A DNA stretch of 64,000 nucleotides from Nostoc sp. XA010 (GTDB taxonomy: Bacteria > Cyanobacteriota > Cyanobacteriia > Cyanobacteriales > Nostocaceae), in contig NZ_JAIVFX010000012.1 of assembly GCF_020829625.1 (NCBI RefSeq), positions 124,001 through 188,000 on the forward strand, read 5' to 3'. Shown piece after piece: positions 56,480 through 64,000 of the stretch. Positions within the stretch are counted from its first letter, which is position 1; each line of letters starts with the position of its first letter. A program made the translations under genes and the position numbers. The notes under the pieces were generated by a model. It saw nothing but the letters and a program-made list of their open reading frames with translations, searched no databases and was not told the DNA's origin.

Positions 56480-56698
56480 ATGAGTAAAGTATTCATTCTT
56501 AATGCCAACCAACAACCGTTATATCCAGTACGCATCAGCCGTGCTAGGCTGCTATTGTCACAAGGTAAAGCTACCGTATTTCAGCGATATCCTTTTACTA
56601 TAATTCTGAAGGAATCCCTTTCTCATTTTAAACTTGAGCAACTTGGCTTCAAAATTCATCCTGGTATTAAAACTACTACTACGCCACGACGGAAATAG
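56480..56698 (+). pseudogene. N-terminal remnant of an IscB-like (RRXRR domain) nuclease
   Basis: From the ATG at 56480 the frame encodes MSKVFILNANQQPLYPVRIS, then RARLLLSQGKATVFQRYPFT, the N-terminal domain of IscB-type transposon-encoded RNA-guided nucleases. The following LGFKIHPGIKTT corresponds to the RuvC-I region (usually KIDPGSKTTG) with the catalytic Asp replaced by His. The frame stops after 72 residues, whereas full IscB has about 400-450, and the HNH part is absent. An upstream in-frame extension from 56351 lacks similarity to the family. It is a dead fragment. Confidence 0.72.
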
Positions 56699-56847
56699 AA
56701 CAACCATTTAAAATCCCTACAAAGCTGATTTCATAATGCTTTTGACTTTTGAATGCGTGACTTCCGCCTTGCGGTACTAGTACTATTGTCAGCAAAGATA
56801 AAAAAATTGGTATTAATCTTAGTCGCCTCCCAAACGGAGGAATATAG

Positions 56848-57516
56848 ATGACAAACCACACCATCTTAGAACCATTGCCAGAAGACCAATGGTTTATTGA
56901 GAGCCAGGAACTACGATCCTTTGTAGCAACAGTGCGTGAAATTAGCGCTATTACTGTTGACGATCGCACACAAACTCTCGCTAAACTAGAACCCTATTTT
57001 CAAGAACTGCTTGCCCAACAGGAATGGCTACCCCAAAAATTTGCCCAAGCCAATCCTGAAAGCAGAATGGGCGGTGGTATTGGTCAGTGGCTACTTTATC
57101 GCGCTAAAGACCGTTCCCTGTCAATCTTTAGTTTGGTAATTCCCCCAGGTTCAACGACTCCTGTCCACGACCATTTAGCCTGGGGATTGATTGGTTTATA
57201 CAAAGGCAATCAAGAAGAAACAGTCTATCGCCGTGTAGATAACGGCGATGCTGAAGGACACGCACAATTACAAATAACTGAAGTGCGATTGCTTCAACCA
57301 GGGGATATCTACCGTCTGTTACCCCCCGATGGTGATATCCACGCCGTCAAAACTACATCCCAGAGCGCATCTGTATCTATCCATATTCTGGGTAATGATA
57401 CTGGTTGCATCTTGCGTCACCAGTTTATCCCAAAATCTCACAGCGTCAAATCCTTTCGCTCTGGATATTCTAACGCTCCCTGCAAAGAAGAAGAAAAAGA
57501 ACATGCCCTACGCTAG
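56848..57516 (+). CDS. Cupin protein, cysteine-dioxygenase-like
   Basis: 222 residues. The cupin core has the metal-binding segment TPVHDHLAWGLIGLYKGNQE (HxH and a Glu) and a later His in GDIHAVKT, as in thiol dioxygenases of the CDO type. The usual Cys-Tyr crosslink residues cannot be confirmed by eye. An AACGGAGGAA ribosome site precedes the ATG. It overlaps the next gene by 14 bases, so the two are translationally coupled and may act on related substrates. Confidence 0.83.
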   Translation: MTNHTILEPLPEDQWFIESQELRSFVATVREISAITVDDRTQTLAKLEPYFQELLAQQEWLPQKFAQANPESRMGGGIGQWLLYRAKDRSLSIFSLVIPPGSTTPVHDHLAWGLIGLYKGNQEETVYRRVDNGDAEGHAQLQITEVRLLQPGDIYRLLPPDGDIHAVKTTSQSASVSIHILGNDTGCILRHQFIPKSHSVKSFRSGYSNAPCKEEEKEHALR

Positions 57517-58261
57517 ACCAAAACCCCCTGTATTCGAGCGAGTTGAAGACGAACGCCTGCACCGCAAACAACGCCTAGCTGCTGCCTTTCGCCTATTTGG
57601 TAAATTTGGTTTCAGCGAGGGAATCGCAGGCCATATTACGGCTCGTGATCCAGAATTTACAGACCATTTTTGGGTGAATCCATTAGGAACATACTTCGGT
57701 CATATCCGAGTTTCTGACCTGCTCTTAGTTAATAGAGAAGGTGAGGTGGTTAAAGGCGATGCTGAAGTGAATCGAGCTGCTTTCGCCATCCATTCTCAGA
57801 TTCATGAAGCTCGACCTGATGTAATCGCGGCGGCTCATGCCCATTCACTTTATGGTAAAGCTTGGTCTAGTTTAGGTCGGCTTCTTGACCCCTTGACTCA
57901 AGATTCCTGTGCTTTTTATGAAGACCATGCGCTGTTTGATGACTTCACGGGTGTGGTTTTAGAAACTTCTGAAGGTCAGCGATTGGCGCAAGCCTTGGGG
58001 TCAAACAAAGCTATAATCCTGCGTAACCACAGCATTTTAACTGTGGGACATACGGTAGATGAAGCTGCCTATTGGTACATTAACTTAGAGCGATCGTGCC
58101 AAGCCCAACTACTGGCAGAAGCTGCGGGTAGACCTACTACTATCAAACACGAAACAGCCCGTTTAACACAAACTCAAGTGGGGTCACATACAAGTGGGTG
58201 GTTTGGCTTCCAGCCCCTTTACGACAGAATTGTGCGCGAAGAACCTGATTTGCTAAATTAG
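57503..58261 (+). CDS. Class II aldolase/adducin-family protein
   Basis: 252 residues from the ATG at 57503 (MPYARPKPPVFERVEDERLH). A longer frame starting at 57329 overlaps the cupin gene and is unlikely. Zinc-binding histidines are in AAAHAHSLYG and ILRNHSILTVG, as in class II aldolases and adducin-like proteins; the N-terminal FGKFGFSEGIAGHITARDPE is typical. The reaction is not known. Coupled to the upstream cupin gene. Confidence 0.88.
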   Translation: MPYARPKPPVFERVEDERLHRKQRLAAAFRLFGKFGFSEGIAGHITARDPEFTDHFWVNPLGTYFGHIRVSDLLLVNREGEVVKGDAEVNRAAFAIHSQIHEARPDVIAAAHAHSLYGKAWSSLGRLLDPLTQDSCAFYEDHALFDDFTGVVLETSEGQRLAQALGSNKAIILRNHSILTVGHTVDEAAYWYINLERSCQAQLLAEAAGRPTTIKHETARLTQTQVGSHTSGWFGFQPLYDRIVREEPDLLN

Positions 58262-58677
58262 TTTTGTGTTTTTATGACACTGGCATAATAAGCAAGGTCA
58301 ATAAGAGGAAAAGGGGCAGGGAGTAGGGAGCAGGCGGGAATCCCCATACAATAGGACTTTTAAAACATCCTCTAAAAGGGAGCTAATTGGAGCAAACCTT
58401 TTTAATTAAGCAGACAACAAGGGGATTTTGCCCCTTGTTATACCATTTAACGAAATTATTGATACAAATCACTATTCTTGCTTCCCCTGCTTGCCATCTG
58501 TATCAATCTTATACCGTTTATTTGTGAAGTTGCATATATTTACCCCCCGGCTACGCCGTTCCCCCTTGTGAATGGGGGACTGATTATGTGCATCTTCATA
58601 GAGAATTGGTATTAAAGTGAAACGGTATTAAAGGTAGGCAAATTTCCGTCACATTTTACTAGCTTCCAGTCCCTAGT
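58262..58677. other. Intergenic region with repeats, no gene
   Basis: 416 bases between convergent genes. It contains short low-complexity sequence (GGGAGTAGGGAGCAGGCGGG) and several copies of an AACGGTAT/ATACCGTT-like motif, typical of dispersed cyanobacterial repeats. Confidence 0.5.
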
Positions 58678-60174
58678 TTAATTTATCTGCAATAAATTTT
58701 CGCCACGTTGATAAATTTCCCGTGCATAATCAGTCCAAGCACCTTGTCCCCAATAACGAAAACAACTGGTTTGTAACAAAAGGTTATGTAAAAGAACGTT
58801 ACGGTAATGAGGTTGTCTGGTAACAGGTTCTGCTGAGTTAATTTGTTGTAATGGATCAAATTTTTGATGGAATAAACTGCTTAGTTGATACATGGGAGAT
58901 AACACATTCTCATATCCTTTCACCCAACTGATATGATTTGTCCACGAGGCTCCATCCAAATGAAAATTAGAGTTGATTTGCTTCAATTCTTGAATGGCAT
59001 TCTCTACAGCTTCAGGTTTACAATTGTCTGGTAAAATTCGCTCCCAAATCTGATGTTGTCCCACTGGCTGACAAGTTGGATAGTCTTCAGGTTTGCATCC
59101 AGCAGCTTCGATTAATTCTAAATATTCTGTACCACACATTCCGACTACACCTGATTTCCCGCCGCCGTTATTGACCATATCCCACCAAGCTTGTTTAAAG
59201 GCGCTAGGAAATTCATTCATCATCACGCCACCATTTTCACCATCTCCAATTTGGCTAACTATTGGTGGTACAAAAACACTCCCAATCTGTTGTTTTGATA
59301 ATGTTTTTGCTTCATAATAAGGCTGCATTTGTGCAACTAATTTAGTATCCGAACCTTGGGTTTTAATTAAGGCTGTAATGCTAATTGTTTCGCCTTGAGA
59401 ATTGCGGGCAACCAAACGATGTGGTAAATGTTTATGGGTAAGAGATTGACCGCTAATTGTTTCTACAGAATGTTCTTGAACAAGTAACCAGCGATATCCA
59501 CATTCTTTCAGCGCTTTCACAAATTCAAAGAGAGCATCAGGATGATTTGGTAGGTGCATTTCTGGGGGTGAAAATCCTTTAACTCGCGCTAATGCTTCCC
59601 AGCCAAAAATTGCCGCAAAGTGATGTTGCCATGCAATGATATGCAATTTGATATCTGCTATGGGTGTGGAAGGAATAACTGCATGGCCCCACATTGTACC
59701 CAGCCATTCTACATAAGGTTGGTAGGTTGGGTCGCAAGTAATACGTTTAAGATTATCGAGAAGATCACTGCGTCCCATTTGCCGTAGTCCCCACAGAAGA
59801 TTACCTGAGTAATCCAACATCACACGGGGATTGCACCCTTGACTAACAAGTTCGGGGATCAAGTCTCCCATACGGCTGTAACAATGGGCAAAAGGATCTG
59901 CATTGTGGTTATCCCCTTCATGAGGATGTTCAAACATATATTGCAGATTGCTGATGAGTGTACCATCATTTCCAGCAGGTATAGTTGGCTGGTGCATGTG
60001 TAAGGCGATCGCAAACACAGCATTTACATCTTCTAAGCGGATATTCGTTGTTGGTAAAAATACTGGCTGATTATGGCTAACTACAGAGAGAACCTCTGTT
60101 TCCCAACCAGATATATTCGGCAAGCCATCAATAATTTCGGGCAAAGGAGTAAGAGTCGTGGGGAAGGAAAGCAT
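58678..60174 (-). CDS. Glycoside hydrolase family 57-like protein
   Basis: 498 residues. The N-terminal AVFAIALHMHQPTIPAGNDG is the HMHQP-type motif of GH57, and MLDYSGNLLWGLRQMG and EMHLPNHPDALFEF follow in family order. GH57 enzymes act on alpha-glucans such as glycogen. I cannot assign catalytic Glu and Asp with certainty, nor distinguish amylase from branching or transglycosylating activity. No signal peptide, so cytoplasmic. No operon partner. Confidence 0.83.
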   Translation of the reverse strand: MLSFPTTLTPLPEIIDGLPNISGWETEVLSVVSHNQPVFLPTTNIRLEDVNAVFAIALHMHQPTIPAGNDGTLISNLQYMFEHPHEGDNHNADPFAHCYSRMGDLIPELVSQGCNPRVMLDYSGNLLWGLRQMGRSDLLDNLKRITCDPTYQPYVEWLGTMWGHAVIPSTPIADIKLHIIAWQHHFAAIFGWEALARVKGFSPPEMHLPNHPDALFEFVKALKECGYRWLLVQEHSVETISGQSLTHKHLPHRLVARNSQGETISITALIKTQGSDTKLVAQMQPYYEAKTLSKQQIGSVFVPPIVSQIGDGENGGVMMNEFPSAFKQAWWDMVNNGGGKSGVVGMCGTEYLELIEAAGCKPEDYPTCQPVGQHQIWERILPDNCKPEAVENAIQELKQINSNFHLDGASWTNHISWVKGYENVLSPMYQLSSLFHQKFDPLQQINSAEPVTRQPHYRNVLLHNLLLQTSCFRYWGQGAWTDYAREIYQRGENLLQIN

Positions 60175-60415
60175 TTCTAGTTGCTCCGAAATAAGTTATA
60201 TCTATAAAACTTGCGAAAGTACCTAATAGCGCTTGACTCAGCATAAATATAGTAAATACCCTGAGCTATAACATTTTTAGGTCATTTTCAGTAACTGCGA
60301 ACTCAGGCAAGTCTATTAATCATCAGTGCAGTCTACCCAGATATTCGCATCTTTGTGTTCTACTTTTTGATAAAGTTTGTTTACGCTCTGCGGATGCACC
60401 AAGTAAAGCTAGGCT

Positions 60416-61162
60416 TCATTTCTGGTTAGGTAGATAGATTGCACTTATGGCACAGAATGATGGATAATTAGAAGTCATTTCATAAAATCTTGGATATTTA
60501 TTCCTTATTGAATCATTTGGAGTAGTTTCAATTAGGCGTTCTACTACGAAGGAATTATCATTTAAAGAATTGAATATTGTTTCAAAAGTATGATGATAAC
60601 TTACTAATTCCATTTCATCAAACATATTCCATCTATATTCATCGTTGTGAAAATATGGATGCATGGTCACGTCATAACCACTACCATTCCAAACTTGATG
60701 GGTTATTTCATTAAATGGATGATGAAACGAGAATACAAATTTACCCAAGCTACGGATTACTCTTGCAACCTCAGCAAATAATGGACTTAATTCTTTAATA
60801 TAGTGAATCATTAAACAGCTATAAATTAGCTCAAAATTTTTATCATTAAATGGTATTTTTTCAGCCGTACCAACATAAAATTCTATTTCGGGGTATTCTC
60901 TACGAGCTATCTCAATCATTTTATTCGACTGATCTAGACCAATAACATTTGCTCCCAAAGACTTCACTTTTGCAGTAAAATCCCCAGAGCCACAGCCCAA
61001 GTCTAACACATCACATTGATTGACATTTTTCTCAATCAGCTTTGTCATTGCGGGAATATCTAGGTATTCATTCCAAAGACTACTTTCTTTGTTGCTTCGC
61101 TTTAGATGATATTGTTCGCCATATTTGTCGTACATCAACTTGTTATGTTCTTGAGTAATCAT
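60416..61162 (-). CDS. Class I SAM-dependent methyltransferase
   Basis: 248 residues from the Met at 61162 (MITQEHNKLMYDKYGEQYHL); an upstream start would read through a hairpin repeat at 61235 and gives unlikely sequence. Motif I is VLDLGCGSGDF, with motif II around NVIGLDQSNKMIEIARREYP. It resembles small-molecule methyltransferases of the UbiE/COQ5-like type. Substrate unknown. Confidence 0.85.
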   Translation of the reverse strand: MITQEHNKLMYDKYGEQYHLKRSNKESSLWNEYLDIPAMTKLIEKNVNQCDVLDLGCGSGDFTAKVKSLGANVIGLDQSNKMIEIARREYPEIEFYVGTAEKIPFNDKNFELIYSCLMIHYIKELSPLFAEVARVIRSLGKFVFSFHHPFNEITHQVWNGSGYDVTMHPYFHNDEYRWNMFDEMELVSYHHTFETIFNSLNDNSFVVERLIETTPNDSIRNKYPRFYEMTSNYPSFCAISAIYLPNQK

Positions 61163-61234
61163 GATTTTCTTAACTTCAAGATTATTTTTAGTAGTCTCTG
61201 ATTTGTTGAAGCAAGTGGCGTTTGAGGAACGTAG

Positions 61235-61264
61235 ACCCAACACCAAGAATCCTTGGTGTTGGGT
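61235..61264. repeat. Hairpin repeat upstream of the methyltransferase gene
   Basis: ACCCAACACCAAG pairs with CTTGGTGTTGGGT around AATC, a 13-base perfect stem. CCCAACACC-type repeats are dispersed in cyanobacteria. Confidence 0.8.
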
Positions 61265-61427
61265 AGCGCATTGCCTCAACCCAATCTAACAACTACAAAC
61301 ATTTTTATTTTTTCAGAGTAATAAAAGCTCGATAATGAAGCGATCGCAACTCTGGTAGAAATTTTGCTGCGCGCTAGGCGCTCGCCTCAAAAAATTTAGA
61401 ATTTACGCGCAGACACATAACAAGCCA

Positions 61428-62255
61428 TCAAAAATTTAGTTTCGGCATCAGCTTTTTCAGCTTTTGACTCTGCTGTTGTTTCGTTGGTGCTGGCGGAGTT
61501 GCTATTCGTAAAATTAGCTCTAGCAACCAAGGAGCAAGGCGTTGACACCATACAGCTAAATGACTTTGCCATCCGACTAAAATTTCTGGTGAATCGTTTT
61601 GCATTCCGGTGACGAGTGCTTTAGCCACTTGCTGGGGAGTCATGGGGATCACCCAGCGAAATAATTTTAAGTCGCGCACCATATCTGTGTCTGTGAGGGA
61701 AGGCAGTAATGCAATGACTTGGATATTGTAATCAGCTAGTTCCTGGCGCAAGGCTTGGGTAAATCCTAAAATGGCAAACTTGGTAGCAGAATAAGTCGCC
61801 ATCGTCGGTGCAGCCACCTTCCCCATCAGACTTGATACATTGACGATTGTTCCTTGCCTTTGGCTGGCCATGCGTCGAGCTATCAGACTAGTGAGATTGT
61901 ACATTCCTAACAAGTTTACCGAGAGTTCTTCTTGAACTTGGGGGAGTTTAGATTGCAAAAATGAGCTTTGGTATGCGACTCCCGCACAATTAACCAGCAG
62001 GTGAATCTGTCCGTAATTGCGCCACAGTTGGGCAACAGCGATATTTACTTCAATTGTCTGCGTCAAATCTAAAGGCACGATCGCAGTTTCTGTTCCTATC
62101 GCCTCGATTTCCTTAGCTACCTCAACTAATTTTTGGCGATCGCGTGCCACTAATATCAGCTGCTTGATGCCGATTTGCGCTAGTTCGAGTGCGATCGCTC
62201 GTCCAATCCCACGCGAAGCCCCTGTAATTAGAGCAACTTTACCTTGAATCTCCAT
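61428..62255 (-). CDS. Short-chain dehydrogenase/reductase
   Basis: 275 residues from the Met at 62255 (MEIQGKVALITGASRGIGRA), chosen because GGAGGA lies upstream; a longer reading from 62315 is less likely. The NAD(P) site TGASRGIG, the NCAG motif, the catalytic Ser in VNVSSLMG and YSATK (Tyr and Lys) are all present. Substrate unknown. The C-terminal extension (LAPWLLELILRIATPP) may touch membranes. Confidence 0.92.
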   Translation of the reverse strand: MEIQGKVALITGASRGIGRAIALELAQIGIKQLILVARDRQKLVEVAKEIEAIGTETAIVPLDLTQTIEVNIAVAQLWRNYGQIHLLVNCAGVAYQSSFLQSKLPQVQEELSVNLLGMYNLTSLIARRMASQRQGTIVNVSSLMGKVAAPTMATYSATKFAILGFTQALRQELADYNIQVIALLPSLTDTDMVRDLKLFRWVIPMTPQQVAKALVTGMQNDSPEILVGWQSHLAVWCQRLAPWLLELILRIATPPAPTKQQQSQKLKKLMPKLNF

Positions 62256-63545
62256 TGGTTTTATCCTCCAAAATTTAAGTCTTACCAAACTCTTCGTTAT
62301 TGCCGAAACACACAATTAAGAGCTAGTCACTTGTCGGCACAAGGTAAGACAAATAATCAATTGCAATTGAAATCAAACCCAAACTAAGCCTTTAGCAACG
62401 AGATATTTCTTGGTTAATCTGCAATCCCTCATAATTGTCTATACGAGGCAGAAAATTATCGTTTTTAACCTGTCAAAGCCTAACAGACTTGGCTGAATGT
62501 ATATAGCTCATAATTTTACTTCTCCTAGATTCAGAGCGATTATCAGCATCGTTGTCACACACACGTTAGCAATTAAATCAAGCTATTGCAATATTCTTTA
62601 ATCAGAATTTCTTAATACCTCTTAACGACAGGTATATATATGGAAAAGATTTTATTAAATAAGTTTTTATAAATATCTAAGTACAAATATCTAACTTTCC
62701 TGACAATTAAGCCCTGTTTTGGAAAATTCTAGTATCTCAGTCATAGCTAAGAAACAAAAAAGACATATAGGTTTTGGTTATTCTTGCAAAATCTCAGTTT
62801 TTCAAGTAGTTTGCATAGATGCATCAGTATATTTACGTATTTAAGTAAAATCAAGGTTTCTGATTTTGATATTTTAAATAATAGAAGAAAGAAAGTTAAA
62901 TTATTGTTTTTAATGCAAATTAGAACAGCAGATTTATCTGCAAAAACTTTAGTAAAAATGATAACTTGTTTGGCTTTAGCTTTGAGTTCATCAAAGGAAT
63001 GCTTGAGACTTACCTGGTGTGTGACAATTCATGCTATCTGGAAAAGCTAACGATTAATCTAACCCCCTTGCCGATCCTCTAAGATACAAGGTTGGGTTAA
63101 GCCAAGCGCAATCCAGCAAAGCACCCGAAATGTTGATTTCACTTTACTAATGATATAAATACGCTGGTACGGGCTTGTCTTTGCTCATTGGTGTCAACTT
63201 AAGCTAAAAATCGTTTATCTGTTGGCTTCCATGCTTGCCCAGAAATGAATTTCAGAGGCTTATAGCTAAAGCCTACTGAAGTAGACTAAAGATTTTTCAG
63301 ATTATTTAGTCATCTAAAGATAACTTTAGCTATTAGCAAGGAACTGAAGTTCCTTGTGGGACATGAGTTTTAAGTTAAGTTGACATATCTCTATTAATAA
63401 ATCTTGCACTGCGTTTTTATCCCGCCTCGGAATGAATTCCGAGGCGGGATATCGGTAACTGCGACTGGATTTTTAAGCACTGAAGTGCTTACTACAAACT
63501 CATCAAAATTTAATTAGACAAACCACTAATTAAAACTGTAAGTAA
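62256..63545. other. Long non-coding region with hairpin repeats
   Basis: 1290 bases without a trustworthy gene; an 88-codon plus-strand frame at 62784 has no recognisable features. From 63242 to 63490 five hairpins with a TGAA apex are packed together (see separate entry). The rest is AT-rich. Confidence 0.6.
63242..63490. repeat. Cluster of five hairpins with a shared TGAA apex
   Basis: Stems differ but each surrounds TGAA: GAAA-TGAA-TTTC (63242), CTAC-TGAA-GTAG (63273), CAAGGAAC-TGAA-GTTCCTTG (63337), a long stem at 63419-63450 with CCTCGGAA-TGAA-TTCCGAGG at its core, and AAGCAC-TGAA-GTGCTT (63475). Confidence 0.8.
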
Positions 63546-64000
63546 TTAAGGGGTTAAAAAGTCTAAATGGTTTCCTGGTTGGGCAAGCAAATCTTCTACT
63601 GTCCCCTGAATTTGTAACTTGCCTTGATTAAGCAAAATAATCCAATCAGCACGGGTAATGACTCTAGGACGGTGGCTAATCAGGATTGTGGTTTTACCTT
63701 GGCGGTGCAACAACAGTTGATCTAAAACTTGACCTTCACTAACTGGATCGAGTCCAGCAGTTGATTCGTCTAAAATCAAGATTGGTGGATCGTTAACAAT
63801 AGCTCTTGCTAAAGCCAGTCTTTGGCGTTGTCCACCAGAAATATTTGACCCAAATTCACCTAATACAGTTTGATATTTTTCAGGTAGTCTACTAATAAAA
63901 TCATCTGCCTCAGCAATTTGGCAAGCCTTGACAATTTGATCGAAGGTGAGATGAGGAGAACCTAAGCGGAAGTTTTCAATAATTGTGCGACTCCAAAAAT
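63546..64000 (-). CDS. ABC transporter ATP-binding domain, C-terminal part (5' end off window)
   Basis: About 151 residues are visible, entering from the right edge and ending with a TAA at 63546. Seen are the ABC signature SGGQRQRLALARAI, Walker B ILILDESTAG and the H-loop His in ILISHRP. The family is the exporter type in which the NBD is fused to a transmembrane domain, as in bacteriocin, lipid or HlyB exporters; the missing 5' part would decide. Substrate unknown. Confidence 0.9.
   Translation of the reverse strand, partial: FWSRTIIENFRLGSPHLTFDQIVKACQIAEADDFISRLPEKYQTVLGEFGSNISGGQRQRLALARAIVNDPPILILDESTAGLDPVSEGQVLDQLLLHRQGKTTILISHRPRVITRADWIILLNQGKLQIQGTVEDLLAQPGNHLDFLTP

Noticed and set aside
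62784..63050. 88-codon plus-strand frame in the long right-hand gap
   Set aside because: Low-complexity, Ser/Lys-rich, no ribosome site and no recognisable domain; likely chance.

Overview
The window reads as chromosome of a (probably filamentous) cyanobacterium. The palindrome GCGATCGC (HIP1) is scattered throughout, coding is AT-leaning, and several families are typical of cyanobacteria: a high-light-inducible protein, a COP23 protein, an RRM protein of the RbpA type, heptamer-type tandem repeats and dispersed hairpin repeats. The genus cannot be decided from the sequence alone.

Bases 1-17907 hold a large part of an extracellular contractile injection system (eCIS) locus. Three DUF4157 proteins (1-3949, 4101-5429 and 11865-13667, all minus strand) are likely cargo or toxin proteins. 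The baseplate genes gp25-like, J-like and tail-protein-I-like plus a 399-residue protein lie on the plus strand (6158-11345). The AAA+ ATPase and the DUF4255 cap-type protein lie on the minus strand (14663-17907). Sheath, tube, spike and tape-measure genes are not in the window. Two small toxin-antitoxin remnants sit among these genes, both damaged. A membrane-anchored Ser/Thr kinase with a repeat-rich linker follows (18263-19897).

Bases 20247-29692 form a secretion and protease neighbourhood: a TpsB outer-membrane transporter, a 1557-residue TpsA-type protein carrying a C-terminal CHAT (caspase-like) protease domain, and an operon of COP23 protein, trypsin-like protease and TPR protein. After a glycosyltransferase come two adjacent proteins of matching architecture (31065-35460): about 350 residues of beta-sandwich domains, one membrane helix, then a WD40 propeller or Ig-like repeats. 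They share a NEW3-like domain style with the eCIS tail protein and may be membrane partners of it (inference).

Bases 35461-37435 are a scrap zone: a NACHT/HEAT remnant and a decayed IS5-type element whose transposase carries an in-frame dispersed repeat. From 37614 to 47704 are mostly housekeeping and small cyanobacterial genes (threonine dehydratase, RRM protein, aldo/keto reductase, pentapeptide protein, hydrolases, Hlip). An orphan CRISPR array with 10 repeats and 9 spacers occupies 48664-49342, with no cas genes in view.

Bases 50170-64000 contain a membrane protein, an RluA-type pseudouridine synthase bearing two in-frame repeat insertions, a nearby truncated copy of that gene, a multicopper oxidase, an IscB-like remnant, a cupin/class II aldolase pair, a GH57 glycosidase, a methyltransferase, an SDR oxidoreductase, a 1.3 kb non-coding stretch with five hairpins sharing a TGAA apex, and the 3' end of an ABC exporter running off the right edge.
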